NCBI GenBank assembly: GCA_035527715.1
Contig: DATKZY010000011.1
Coordinates: 1 to 64,000, forward strand
Direction of reading: 5' to 3'
From: DSUN01 sp035527715
Lineage (GTDB): Bacteria; Planctomycetota; PUPC01; DSUN01
Length of the DNA: 64,000 nt
The notes below the pieces were generated by a model that was not told the DNA's origin, searched no databases, and saw only the letters and a program-made list of their open reading frames with translations. Each line of letters begins with the position of its first letter. Position 1 is the stretch's first letter. Position numbers and translations under genes: made by a program. Positions 1 through 7,760 of this stretch are shown here, piece by piece.

Positions 1-51
1 GATGCGATCATCGAGAGTGCCTGGAAATGGCACTCCTCGCGACCCGCCTGA

Positions 52-486
52 TTACTCCACGGTGACGCTCTTGGCCAGGTTGCGCGGCTTGTCCACGTCG
101 CAGCCGCGGAGCACGGCGATGTGGTAGGCGAGGAGCTGAAGCGGGACGACGGAGAGGAGCGGCACCAGGGGCGCGGGGGCCTCGGGGATGTGGAAGACGT
201 GTTGGCACTTGCGTGCGACCCCCTTGTCGCCCCGCGTGGAGGTACACCCAGGCGTCGGCCTCGCGCGCGATGGTGCTGGCGACGACGTTCACACGGCGAG
301 CGTGAGCGCCCCGCGCCGCTTCGCCTCGCGGAGTGCCGCCAGGGTGTCGGCCGTCTCGCCCGACTGGCTGAGGACGGTCGCCGGCGTGTCGTCCTCGATG
401 ACCGGGTTGCGGTACCGGGACTCCAGCCGCTTCAGCCCGTCACCAGGATAGGTGCGGCCCCCAATGTACCCCACGATCCCGCACAC
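52..486 (-). pseudogene. glmS: glmS relic (glucosamine-fructose-6-P aminotransferase)
   Basis: This is a collapsed copy of GlmS, the enzyme that makes glucosamine-6-phosphate. The start is perfect (MCGIVGYIGG, with the Cys2 amidotransferase nucleophile) and runs to GLKRLE. It then jumps in frame into the SIS isomerase region (RYRNP, SQSGETADTLAALREAK). A frameshift at about 289-292 leads to NVVASTIARE. A second jump follows HAG, and another frame gives the authentic C-terminus (LLAYHIAVLRGCDVD, ending KSVTVE and TAA at 52-54). Only about 145 codons remain where the family has about 610, so two internal segments are missing. Recognition of the retained pieces is secure. It cannot encode a working enzyme, and a functional glmS must lie elsewhere. 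Confidence 0.85.
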
Positions 487-571
487 GTGAACGCTCCGTC
501 ACCTGGGTGTGGAGAGAAGATGCTCCCTGGAGTAGAGGGTATCCCGGTCTCCGCCTCCTGTCAGACCTGCC

Positions 572-1399
572 TCAGAGGCAGAGGCGAAGGCGGCCCGACA
601 GGCCGTGGCGGGCCGCCGTGGCGAGCACGAGGCGCCGGGCGTTGGCGACATAGTGGGCGCGAGCGTCGGGGTCGTAGAGCATCTCCCCCACCTTCCCCAC
701 CACGTGCGGGGCGTGGGCAGCCAATGCCGCCCGAAGCACGGGCCACAGGCCCCGCTTCGGGTTCAGCGTGTCTACCAGCACGTAGTCCACGTTCGCCGCC
801 GCGATGGCCCGGAACAGGGCATCCACCTCGCGGCTGCCGTCGCAGAGGAAGGGGAAGAGCGGCCCGGCGAACACATAGGTGCCGAGGCCCGCCTCCCTTG
901 CGCGGCGAAGCACGTCGAAGCGGTCGGCCACGGGGCTGGCGCCCGGCTCCAGGATGCGCCGCACCTCCTCGTCCACCGTCGCCAGCGTCACCCCCACGTC
1001 CACCTCGCCGCCGCGGAGGACCTCGATGTCGCGGCGGACGAGTCCGCTCTTGGTCAGGATGCCGACGGGGAAGGCGAAGCGCACGAGCGTCTCGGCGCAA
1101 CGCCGCGACAGGCGATACTGTTCCTCGAGCGGCTGCCAGCCGTCGCACACGCTGCTGAGCATCACGCGGCCCGGCTTCGCGCGGGCCAGGTCGCGGGCCA
1201 ACGCATCGGGCGCGTTCACCTTCGCGTCCACGAAGCTGCCCCACGGCTCGCCCTCGTGGCCGCCGAATCGCGCCATGAACCGCGCGTAGCAATAGATACA
1301 GGCGTGGGAGCAGCCGACGTAGCAATTCACCGCGTAGTCGGAAATCCCCGACTTCACGAGCGCCGACTTGCACCGAACTTCCGCGACCCTCGGGACCAT
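572..1399 (-). CDS. Radical SAM protein, spore-photolyase-like family
   Basis: This is a 275-residue cytoplasmic radical SAM protein. The cluster-binding motif is Cys30-x3-Cys34-x2-Cys37 (CSHACIYCYARF), the spacing expected for a 4Fe-4S cluster that cleaves S-adenosylmethionine. The sequence around it (CKSALVKSGISDYAVN before, YCYARF after) matches the SPL-like radical SAM group rather than true spore photolyase SplB. The substrate of this group is largely unknown. The start has a GAGG ribosome site 7 nt upstream. A promoter (1460-1487) and a leader hairpin precede it. The gene stands alone between the glmS relic and the kinase, so context says little about its job. Confidence 0.8.
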   Translation of the reverse strand: MVPRVAEVRCKSALVKSGISDYAVNCYVGCSHACIYCYARFMARFGGHEGEPWGSFVDAKVNAPDALARDLARAKPGRVMLSSVCDGWQPLEEQYRLSRRCAETLVRFAFPVGILTKSGLVRRDIEVLRGGEVDVGVTLATVDEEVRRILEPGASPVADRFDVLRRAREAGLGTYVFAGPLFPFLCDGSREVDALFRAIAAANVDYVLVDTLNPKRGLWPVLRAALAAHAPHVVGKVGEMLYDPDARAHYVANARRLVLATAARHGLSGRLRLCL

Positions 1400-1411
1400 G
1401 AAACTACCTCG

Positions 1412-1433
1412 TCCCGACGGTCCTCCGTCGGGA
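1412..1433. repeat. 9-bp perfect hairpin in the radical SAM leader
   Basis: The arms TCCCGACGG and CCGTCGGGA are separated by TCCT. The hairpin lies between the predicted promoter and the ribosome site of the leftward radical SAM gene. A smaller 5-bp hairpin lies at 1445-1458. The style (GC-rich arms, 4-nt loop) matches the palindromes inside the kinase gene, so it may be a dispersed palindromic repeat rather than a dedicated regulator. Confidence 0.6.
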
Positions 1434-1459
1434 TGCCGTGTCCTGACGCTCCCGCGTCC

Positions 1460-1487
1460 ATTCTACTACCAGGCGATGGGAGGTCAA
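1460..1487 (-). promoter_or_regulatory. Sigma-70-type promoter for the radical SAM gene
   Basis: On the minus strand TTGACC and TAGAAT are separated by 16 bp, about 60 bp upstream of the start codon at 1399. Both boxes are close to the bacterial housekeeping consensus. The call rests on sequence only. Confidence 0.5.
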
Positions 1488-1637
1488 GGAGGGACGGGAG
1501 ACCGTGCAAGATGGGGTCTCCCCGCACAGGAGCGTGGGGATGAGAGAAGGGGACGGGAAACACCGCAGAGCGGTGCGACGAGGAGGGCCTTCGGCGGGCC
1601 TAAGACACAAAGGGCAAAAGAGCAAAACTGCAAAGGA

Positions 1638-4600
1638 CTACTTCAGAGTCCTGGCGACCACGCACACCCGACAGCCGAGGTAGTAGAACCGGGACGTCGG
1701 GACGCGCATGTAGCGGGGGGCTGAGCGACAGTCCCTGGGCTTGCTGCACCAGGAACCGCCCCGCAAGACCCGGGCGCCGCCGGCTTCAGGGCCTTTGGGG
1801 TCCACCTGGGCCGCCTTGTCGTAGGGCGCAAACCAGTCCTCGCACCATTCCCAGACGTTGCCGAGCATGTCGTGCAGGCCCCAGGCGTTGGGCTTGGCCT
1901 TGCCGACGGGCTGGGTCGAGGCGCTTGAATTGGCATTGAGCCAAGCGTGTTGCGGCAGGGCGGCCTGGCTGTCGCCGAAGGAGAACTCGGTGGGAGTCCC
2001 CGCGCGGCAGGCGTATTCCCATTCCCCCTCGGTGGGCAGGCGGAACGGCCTCTTGCACTTCGCGCTGAGCTTCTGGAGGAAGCCCTGGCAGTCGTTCCAG
2101 CTCACCATCTCCACCGGGTTCTGCGGTCTGGGCTTGAACTGGCTTGGGTTATCGCCCATCACCGCCTCCCACTGGGCCTGGGTGACCTCGGTCTTCCCGA
2201 GCCAGAAGGGCTTGCTGATCTTCACGCGGTGCTGAGGGAACTCCCGCTGGAACTCGTCAAGGTTGCCGCCGAAGACCTTGACGAGCTGCTCCGGGCTTGT
2301 GGTGGGCGGGCTGCCCATCAGGAACTCGCCGGCGGGGATGAGGACCAGGGTCATCTTCACCCCGTTACCCAGGTCTATCTCCTCCTCGACCTTCACGCCG
2401 AGCGCGTCGGCGGTGGCCTTCTGGCGCCGCTTGGCCTCCTTCTCATCAAAAGGCCATTTGGTGTAGCCGAGGGAGTCCTCGATGCGGGTCTTCACCGCGG
2501 CGATCTGCTCTCCGAGGCCCTTGTAGAGCTTGGTGCCGCCGTGGGCTTTCTCGAATGCCGCGAGCATATCGGTGAGGCGCTTGGCGGTCCCGGGGGAGAG
2601 CTTACCCTTGGCCTCTTCCTCGATGCGCCCCCACGCGGCCTTGGCGGCGGCCTCTGCCGCGCCCAACTGGAGCGCCTCCAGCCGCTGCCGGTAGATGGCG
2701 ACCGACGGCGCGTCGCCCGCCCTGTCGAGGGCCTGGCCCGCTTCGTCCAGCGCGACGCCATCGGCCAGAAGGACGACCGCTGTCATGAGGTTCGACCGCT
2801 CGTCGTCCTTGATCTCAGCGTAGGCGAGGGCCTGTTTGGCAGTGAGCTTGATGATGGGCAGCGTCACCTCGGCCCGCCCCGAGCGCAGGGTCACGTTGCC
2901 CTCCTTGACCTCTGCGATGGCGCCGCCGGCGCCCCCGAACGCGAGGAACCGCCCCTTCTTGGCGGCGAGGCTCGCCTCGACGGCGGCCCAGAAGTCCCTC
3001 AGCAGCCTCGATGCCTCCTGGTCGGCAGCCATAACCTCCCGAAGGTTTGGAACCTTCGGGAGGTTAGCAAGGAGCTTGTCGGCCTCGTCGTACTTGCGTT
3101 CCTTGAACAGCGCCCAGACCTTGTCGGACTGGACCGCGTAGGCGGCCTCGGCGCGGGCGACGGCGACGCGCCTCGCCGCGGCGACCTCTTCCCTGGCCTC
3201 GGTGATCCGCTCGGCGATGTCCTTGAGCTTGATCTCTGTGGCCGAGTCCAGGAGCTTCGCGGCTCCGTCGTAGTCGCCCGCGGCGGCGAGCTTGCCGACG
3301 CGGTCGCGCAGGTCGTTCCACTTGGCCTCGGCGTCGGCCTCGGGCGGTGGGACAGGCTCCTTGGCCTTCGGTTCGGGAGTGGGCTGCGGGGGCCCGGGCT
3401 CCTTCTTTGCCGGCGGCTCCTCCTTCTTGGGCTCGGGCGTGGGCTTGGGGGGCGGAGGCTTGGGCGGTGTGGGCAGGGCGGTTGTCGGTGTTCGGTTGTC
3501 GGTTTTCGGGGTGAGGGAGGCAGGAGATACAGCCGAGGGCGGCTGTGCCACATGCGTGACCGCCTCGCGGGGGCCGGGGCGAAGAGCGAGGACGAGGACA
3601 ACAACGAGGAGAATCGCGGCCGCGGCACCTCCCGCAATGAGCACGAGCTTCTTGCGGGACCAGGCCTTGGCGGCACGACGCTCATCAAGGGAAACCTTGT
3701 GTGGCACAGGCGCCCCCGCCTGTGCATATGTAGGCGGGACGTCCCCGTCCCGCGACGACACGCGGCGTGAGGACACGCCGCCTACAACAGATGCGCCGCC
3801 CACAGGAAGATGATTCAACGCGGCGAGGAGCTCGTCGGCGGACTGGAAACGCTCGGCAGCATCCTTGTGGAGAAGCCGATGAATGATGCTGCACAGGGCC
3901 GCGGGCGCGCTCGGCGCCGCCTCCTTGAGCGGTGGCACGGGGTCGTTGGAGTGCTTGAGGGCCAGCATCATCGCGTTGTCGCCCTCGAAGGGGGGCCGGC
4001 CGGCGATGAGGTGGTAGAAGGTGGCGCCGAGCGAGTAGAGGTCGGAGCGAGTGTCGTAGCGCTCGCTGCGGGCCGCCTCGGGCGGGAAGTAGAGCGGCGT
4101 GCCCATGAGCGCGCCAGTCTGGGTCACTGTCACGTCGGTCGCGGTGCGCTTGGCGAGGCCGAAGTCGGCCAGCTTGGCGTGGCCGTGGACGGTGACCATG
4201 ATGTTCGCGGGCTTGATGTCGCGGTGCACGATCCCCTTGGCATGCGCGACGCCGAGCGCGGCCGTGACCTGCTTGAAGAGGTCGAGAGCGCGCTCGGGCG
4301 CGAGTCGGCCCTCGCGCTTAAGCACGTCGGCCAGGCTCTCACCCTCCACGAACTCCATGGCGATGTACTGAAAGCCCTTCTCCTGTCCGACGGCGAAGAC
4401 CTGGATGATGTTGGGGTGGGAGATGGCCGCGGCATCGCGGGCCTCGCGGGTGAAGCGCTCGACGAAGCTCGCGTCGCGGGCGAGAGAGCGGGGCAGCACC
4501 TTCACGGCAACAAAGCGGTCGAGAGACGGCTGGCGCGCCTTGTAGACCGCGCCCATCCCCCCGCGGCCGAGAAGCTCGACGACCTCGAACTCCCCAAGGG

Positions 4601-4757
4601 CCTGGCCGATGAGGGGGTCAACCTTGTCGGAGGGCTTGATCTTGCCTGGGACGCTCAGGAGCGCCCGGCACTGCGGGCAGGTGATCTCCTCATCCACGGC
4701 CGACTCATATTCGAGCCGCCCGCCGCACTTCGGGCACTTCGCGGGGTGCTTGGCCAA
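1638..4757 (-). CDS. Membrane Ser/Thr kinase with zinc ribbon and FGE-type domain
   Basis: This is a 1039-residue signalling protein. Residues 8-30 form a zinc ribbon (CPKC, CPQC). A Hanks-type kinase spans about 55-320 with GRGGMGAVYKA, Lys86, HRD 178-180 and DFG 198-200, all intact. A repeat-bearing linker precedes a transmembrane helix near 372-396. A Pro-rich and charged helical region follows, then a C-terminal formylglycine-generating-enzyme-type domain from about 790 (GEFLMGS, GNVWEWCEDW, RVLRGGSW). That domain has CSKPRDC rather than the C-x4-C pair of catalytic FGE, so a ligand-sensing role is more likely than sulfatase activation. I chose the TTG start at 4757 because GGGAGG lies 8 nt upstream and the zinc ribbon follows at once; no in-frame ATG or GTG suits. 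The gene probably follows the sheath gene in one transcript. Confidence 0.88.
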   Translation of the reverse strand: MAKHPAKCPKCGGRLEYESAVDEEITCPQCRALLSVPGKIKPSDKVDPLIGQALGEFEVVELLGRGGMGAVYKARQPSLDRFVAVKVLPRSLARDASFVERFTREARDAAAISHPNIIQVFAVGQEKGFQYIAMEFVEGESLADVLKREGRLAPERALDLFKQVTAALGVAHAKGIVHRDIKPANIMVTVHGHAKLADFGLAKRTATDVTVTQTGALMGTPLYFPPEAARSERYDTRSDLYSLGATFYHLIAGRPPFEGDNAMMLALKHSNDPVPPLKEAAPSAPAALCSIIHRLLHKDAAERFQSADELLAALNHLPVGGASVVGGVSSRRVSSRDGDVPPTYAQAGAPVPHKVSLDERRAAKAWSRKKLVLIAGGAAAAILLVVVLVLALRPGPREAVTHVAQPPSAVSPASLTPKTDNRTPTTALPTPPKPPPPKPTPEPKKEEPPAKKEPGPPQPTPEPKAKEPVPPPEADAEAKWNDLRDRVGKLAAAGDYDGAAKLLDSATEIKLKDIAERITEAREEVAAARRVAVARAEAAYAVQSDKVWALFKERKYDEADKLLANLPKVPNLREVMAADQEASRLLRDFWAAVEASLAAKKGRFLAFGGAGGAIAEVKEGNVTLRSGRAEVTLPIIKLTAKQALAYAEIKDDERSNLMTAVVLLADGVALDEAGQALDRAGDAPSVAIYRQRLEALQLGAAEAAAKAAWGRIEEEAKGKLSPGTAKRLTDMLAAFEKAHGGTKLYKGLGEQIAAVKTRIEDSLGYTKWPFDEKEAKRRQKATADALGVKVEEEIDLGNGVKMTLVLIPAGEFLMGSPPTTSPEQLVKVFGGNLDEFQREFPQHRVKISKPFWLGKTEVTQAQWEAVMGDNPSQFKPRPQNPVEMVSWNDCQGFLQKLSAKCKRPFRLPTEGEWEYACRAGTPTEFSFGDSQAALPQHAWLNANSSASTQPVGKAKPNAWGLHDMLGNVWEWCEDWFAPYDKAAQVDPKGPEAGGARVLRGGSWCSKPRDCRSAPRYMRVPTSRFYYLGCRVCVVARTLK
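3032..3066. repeat. 16-bp perfect palindrome inside the kinase coding region
   Basis: The arms TAACCTCCCGAAGGTT and AACCTTCGGGAGGTTA flank the loop TGG. The element lies in frame in the kinase gene and encodes LPKVPNLREV at about residues 565-576. Its perfection is unlike ordinary coding sequence and suggests insertion of a mobile palindromic unit that kept the frame open. Confidence 0.85.
3529..3546. repeat. Palindrome encoding AQPPSAV in the kinase
   Basis: The arms ACAGCCG and CGGCTGT flank the loop AGGG. On the coding strand it gives AQPPSAV, just after the transmembrane helix. From memory this peptide recurs in predicted proteins of planctomycete-like genomes as the product of a dispersed palindrome. 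I could not verify that here. Confidence 0.65.
3704..3785. repeat. Cluster of three nested palindromes in the kinase linker
   Basis: Three hairpins lie side by side: GCACAGGCG/CGCCTGTGC (3704-3725), GCGGGACG/CGTCCCGC (3734-3753) and GCGGCGTG/CACGCCGC (3762-3781), each with a 4-nt loop. An outer pair GTAGGCGG/CCGCCTAC (3730-3737 and 3778-3785) encloses the last two. They encode the variable linker between kinase domain and membrane helix (about residues 325-352). Confidence 0.8.
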
Positions 4758-4870
4758 TGCCGTGGCCTCCCATGTCGATGCAACCAGCGGATCGGCGGCA
4801 CGTCGGACCGGCAGTATGGCAAGGCCGGATGCGCGCCGCCAGTCTGAAACCCGGAACCTGCGATCTCCAG

Positions 4871-6445
4871 TCACTTCGCCGGTCTGTGGAGGGCCGGGGC
4901 GGCGGCGAAGATTGCCCGGTCGGTGTTCTTCATGTGCAGCAGCGGCGTGAGGCCGAGGTGGTTCAGCGTGGCCGCCGCCTCGACGGTGAGCGAGACCTCC
5001 GTCGGGCACATCAGCTCGGTGTCGCCATACTGGTCGGTGTAGTGCAGGGCGGGCAGGCCCTCGACCATGCAGTCCTCGCCCCCGCTGCGGAGGCTCGCCG
5101 CCCAGCCGTCGGCCTTGAACGCCCGGGCCAGCACCACGCCCAGGCCGTAGGCCGCGTTGCACCAGACGAAGTCCGCCGACGACGTGATGTCGTGCTTCTC
5201 CTCGTACTCGATGCCCTCGGCGGGATTGGTCTTCTTGCCGTAGGGCAGGCGGGCGAGGAACCGGGGCATGGTGAGGAAGAGCTGCTTCGCCGCGGCCGAC
5301 TGGCCGATGAGCCGCCAGGCCGCGTGCGCCTCGTCCTGGAGCGCGCAGCCGGTGTCGGCGGTCACGCGAAGCTGCCGCCAGTCCTCCAGCCCCAGGAGCT
5401 TCGGGGTCACGGCGGCGATGAACGGCAGGTCCAGCTCCTGCACCAGCCGCGCCACGCCGGCCAGGACGGCCACGTTGGCGGGCGAGTGGTCGAAATAGTA
5501 GTCGCCGATGAGGCAGCCGAACGGCTCGTGCCGCATCTGCGTCCGGAGCGGGTGCAGCTCCCAGTTCTCTCCCTGGTAGGCGAGCGCCGTCGCCGCGAGG
5601 TCCTCCTTCGACATGTCGAACACGCGGAGCTTCAGGTCCTCATCCATCTCCACGTTGGACACGAGGTAATGGAGGCCCCGCCACGTGCCCTCCAGCGTCT
5701 TGAAGGCCCTGTGGCGGAGGGTGAGCGTAAGCTGCTGGGCGAGGAGTTCATCCATCCGCCCGATGAGTGCGCCGAGGTTCTGCACGGCCTCGGCCGAGAT
5801 GCGCGGGGTGTCGGCGAGGGCCTGCTCGACGATCCCCTGGACGACGCCTTTGGGCTTCGGGGCGGGGCGGTCGCCCGGCTTCAGCCCCAGGAGCTTCTCG
5901 AGGTCGCTCAGCGCCGAGGCCTGCGGCTTCTCCTGCGGCGCCGGCTCCGGCGTCGGAGCGGCGGGGGCCTCGGGCGCCGGCGGCGCCGCGCCCAGGCTGG
6001 GCAGAATCGCCACCCTCAACTCAGGGTCTTCCACCGCCTGCGCCAGGAGGGCCTCCAGTTGGGGCCGGCCCTGGAGCTCTCTGCCCTTCGGCGTCGCCCG
6101 CATCGCGGCCAGCCTGCGGCGGGCCGCCAACAGCTTCCGCAGCACCGGCACCTGCGAGCAGACCGCCTGCGGCTCGAAGTCCTCGAGGCTGCGGAACTTC
6201 ACCTCGACGTTCAGCTCCCCCTTCCCCACCACTGAGTTCGGCACGGCGAACGCCAGCCGCGGGCCGAGCGTGCCCAGCCGGTCGTCGAAGTTATCCACGT
6301 CAATCTCGAGGAACTTCCTGTGCGGCACGAGGGGCAGCGGCTCCGCCGGCTGGCCCGAGAGGTCGGCGAGCACCCCCACGTGCATGATCTCCTCCTCGCG
6401 CTTCTTGCCGCGCGACGTGCCGAACCCGAACTCGAAGCTCTGCAT
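4871..6445 (-). CDS. TssB-TssC-like contractile sheath fusion protein
   Basis: This 524-residue protein joins both halves of a type VI secretion sheath. Residues about 22-125 match TssB/ImpB (RKFLEIDVDNFDDRL, LRKLLAARRRL). A Pro/Ala-rich linker follows at about 150-200. Residues from about 215 match TssC/ImpC (TLEGTWRGLHYLV, PFGCLIGDYYFDH, PRFLARLPYG). TssB and TssC are normally separate proteins. The TssC part stops at KNTD...HRPAK and so lacks roughly the last 90-100 residues of the family, the core that contacts the tube. No other type VI gene is near. The start ATG at 6443-6445 sits 10 nt after the epimerase stop, with a GGGGG ribosome site. It may be a divergent sheath-like protein or a co-opted relic; the fusion itself is clear. 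Confidence 0.78.
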   Translation of the reverse strand: MQSFEFGFGTSRGKKREEEIMHVGVLADLSGQPAEPLPLVPHRKFLEIDVDNFDDRLGTLGPRLAFAVPNSVVGKGELNVEVKFRSLEDFEPQAVCSQVPVLRKLLAARRRLAAMRATPKGRELQGRPQLEALLAQAVEDPELRVAILPSLGAAPPAPEAPAAPTPEPAPQEKPQASALSDLEKLLGLKPGDRPAPKPKGVVQGIVEQALADTPRISAEAVQNLGALIGRMDELLAQQLTLTLRHRAFKTLEGTWRGLHYLVSNVEMDEDLKLRVFDMSKEDLAATALAYQGENWELHPLRTQMRHEPFGCLIGDYYFDHSPANVAVLAGVARLVQELDLPFIAAVTPKLLGLEDWRQLRVTADTGCALQDEAHAAWRLIGQSAAAKQLFLTMPRFLARLPYGKKTNPAEGIEYEEKHDITSSADFVWCNAAYGLGVVLARAFKADGWAASLRSGGEDCMVEGLPALHYTDQYGDTELMCPTEVSLTVEAAATLNHLGLTPLLHMKNTDRAIFAAAPALHRPAK

Positions 6446-6455
6446 CACTTGCCCC

Positions 6456-7313
6456 CTACAGCTTCGCCGCCTTCACGCGGCCCAGGATGAAGTCCATCGC
6501 CTTCGACGTCGTCCAGATCTGCGACTCCCACACCCCGTGCGCGGGCGGGAAGATCTCGGCCGTCACATAGCCCTTGTAGCCCACGGCCTTGAACGCCGCC
6601 ATCAGCGTGGGGTAATTCACGTCGCCGTCGAGCAGGTGCACGAAGCCGTCGAGGTTGCCCACGTTGCGCTTGAAGTCCTTGAAGTGCACGCGGCAGATGC
6701 GCTTGCCGAGCACGCGCGCCCACTGGTCGGGCAGGCCGTACTTCACGATGTTCGCCGGGTCGTAGTAGGCCGCCACGCGCCGGCTCCCGCAGGCGTCCAC
6801 GAAGTCCCGCATCTCCGTGGCCGACAGCAGGAAGGTGTTCCACACGTTCTCGATGCCGATGGTCACCCCCAGGTCCTCGGCCTTCGGCACGGCGGCCCGG
6901 ATGCCCGCCAGCGCGCGGTCCCAGGCCACGTCGGGGTCCACCTTCGGCTTCGCGAGGTCGAACGCCACCATCACCGAGCCGGGGATGACCAGAATGGCGT
7001 CGCAGCCGAGGGCGGCCGCCGTCTCGATCTGCTTCGAGAGCACCTTCCCGGCCATCTTGCGCTCCGCCGTGTCGTCGCTGGCCATGTTATAGGCCCAGTA
7101 CAGCCCGGTCGAGACGCTCGAGATCTCGATCCCGATGCGCTTCGCCGCGGTCGCGATCTTCTTGAGGCTCGGCTTCGGCGTGTGCAGGCCGATCTCCCCC
7201 TTGTCGGCCAGGTTCAGCTCGATGGCCTCGTAGCCAGCCTTCTTCGCGTACCGCATCGCGTCGCGCGCCGACACGCTGGCGGGAAACGCCCACGCATTCA
7301 GTCCCTTCTTCAT
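6456..7313 (-). CDS. Sugar phosphate isomerase/epimerase (TIM barrel)
   Basis: This is a 285-residue protein of the xylose-isomerase-like TIM-barrel superfamily, which interconverts sugars or sugar phosphates using a bound metal. Typical features are the N-terminal KKGLNAWAFP, GYEAIELN, IGIENVWN (metal-site Glu), the YDPANI segment, the RVHFKDFK strand and a final GYVTAEIFPP. There is no signal peptide, so it is cytoplasmic. It is the first gene behind the strong promoter at 7355-7383, with AGGAGG 7 nt upstream of ATG, and is followed after 10 nt by the sheath-fusion gene. The substrate cannot be told from sequence. The surrounding glycan genes suggest a released monosaccharide. Confidence 0.82.
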   Translation of the reverse strand: MKKGLNAWAFPASVSARDAMRYAKKAGYEAIELNLADKGEIGLHTPKPSLKKIATAAKRIGIEISSVSTGLYWAYNMASDDTAERKMAGKVLSKQIETAAALGCDAILVIPGSVMVAFDLAKPKVDPDVAWDRALAGIRAAVPKAEDLGVTIGIENVWNTFLLSATEMRDFVDACGSRRVAAYYDPANIVKYGLPDQWARVLGKRICRVHFKDFKRNVGNLDGFVHLLDGDVNYPTLMAAFKAVGYKGYVTAEIFPPAHGVWESQIWTTSKAMDFILGRVKAAKL

Positions 7314-7354
7314 CCTGGGTCCTCCTAGACTCGGGATTCGTCGGCCACGTGGGG

Positions 7355-7383
7355 ATTCTAGCGCCCCGGCCAGCCTGTGTCAA
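7355..7383 (-). promoter_or_regulatory. Near-consensus sigma-70 promoter for the epimerase operon
   Basis: On the minus strand a perfect TTGACA is followed after 17 bp by TAGAAT. Transcription would start about 35 nt upstream of the epimerase ATG. It is the best promoter match in the window. Confidence 0.7.
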
Positions 7384-7428
7384 CGCGCTTGCCAAGGGAC
7401 CCCGCTCGACAGAACAACACGAACCGTA

Positions 7429-7437
7429 TGGTATACT
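7429..7437 (+). promoter_or_regulatory. Possible extended -10 element upstream of a GH127 relic
   Basis: TGGTATACT reads as an extended -10 (TGnTATAnT) on the plus strand, about 25 bp before the GH127 fragment. No convincing -35 box is present. It may be the surviving promoter of the lost gene. Confidence 0.3.
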
Positions 7438-7462
7438 GGAGCCGGGCGGCCAAACGCCGAAG

Positions 7463-7624
7463 ACATGGAAAGCTGGTGACCGGGTGCGGCTCGACATCCC
7501 CATGCCCGTGCGCTTCAACGCGTGCATCGAGAAGGTCGAGGCCAACGTCGGCCGGGTGGCCGTGACGCGCGGCCCGCTGGTCTACTGCGCCGAAGAGGCC
7601 GGTAACGGGGGGCTGGTGCAGCGC
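7463..7624 (+). pseudogene. C-terminal fragment of a GH127 glycosidase
   Basis: About 54 codons remain of a GH127 (DUF1680, beta-L-arabinofuranosidase type) protein. TWKAGDRVRLDIPMPVR, then CIEKVEANVGRVAVTRGPL and VYCAEEA, match the conserved C-terminal beta-sandwich segment. There is no start codon, catalytic barrel or proper end. The nucleotide sequence 7504-7625 is nearly identical to 46569-46690, which belongs to a second GH127 relic. It lies between the epimerase promoter and the convergent GH20-like gene. Confidence 0.75.
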
Positions 7625-7760
7625 CCAACGTCTGCTCTACGGCCGCGGCAAGGTACCCGCGGCACGGGCGTTCTTCCCCAGGAGCCGACCGATCTGGCGC
7701 TCGAGGGTTCCCCGATCGCGCCGCTTGCGGGCCCCGCGCCTGTGTGCCAGGTGGTGGCCT

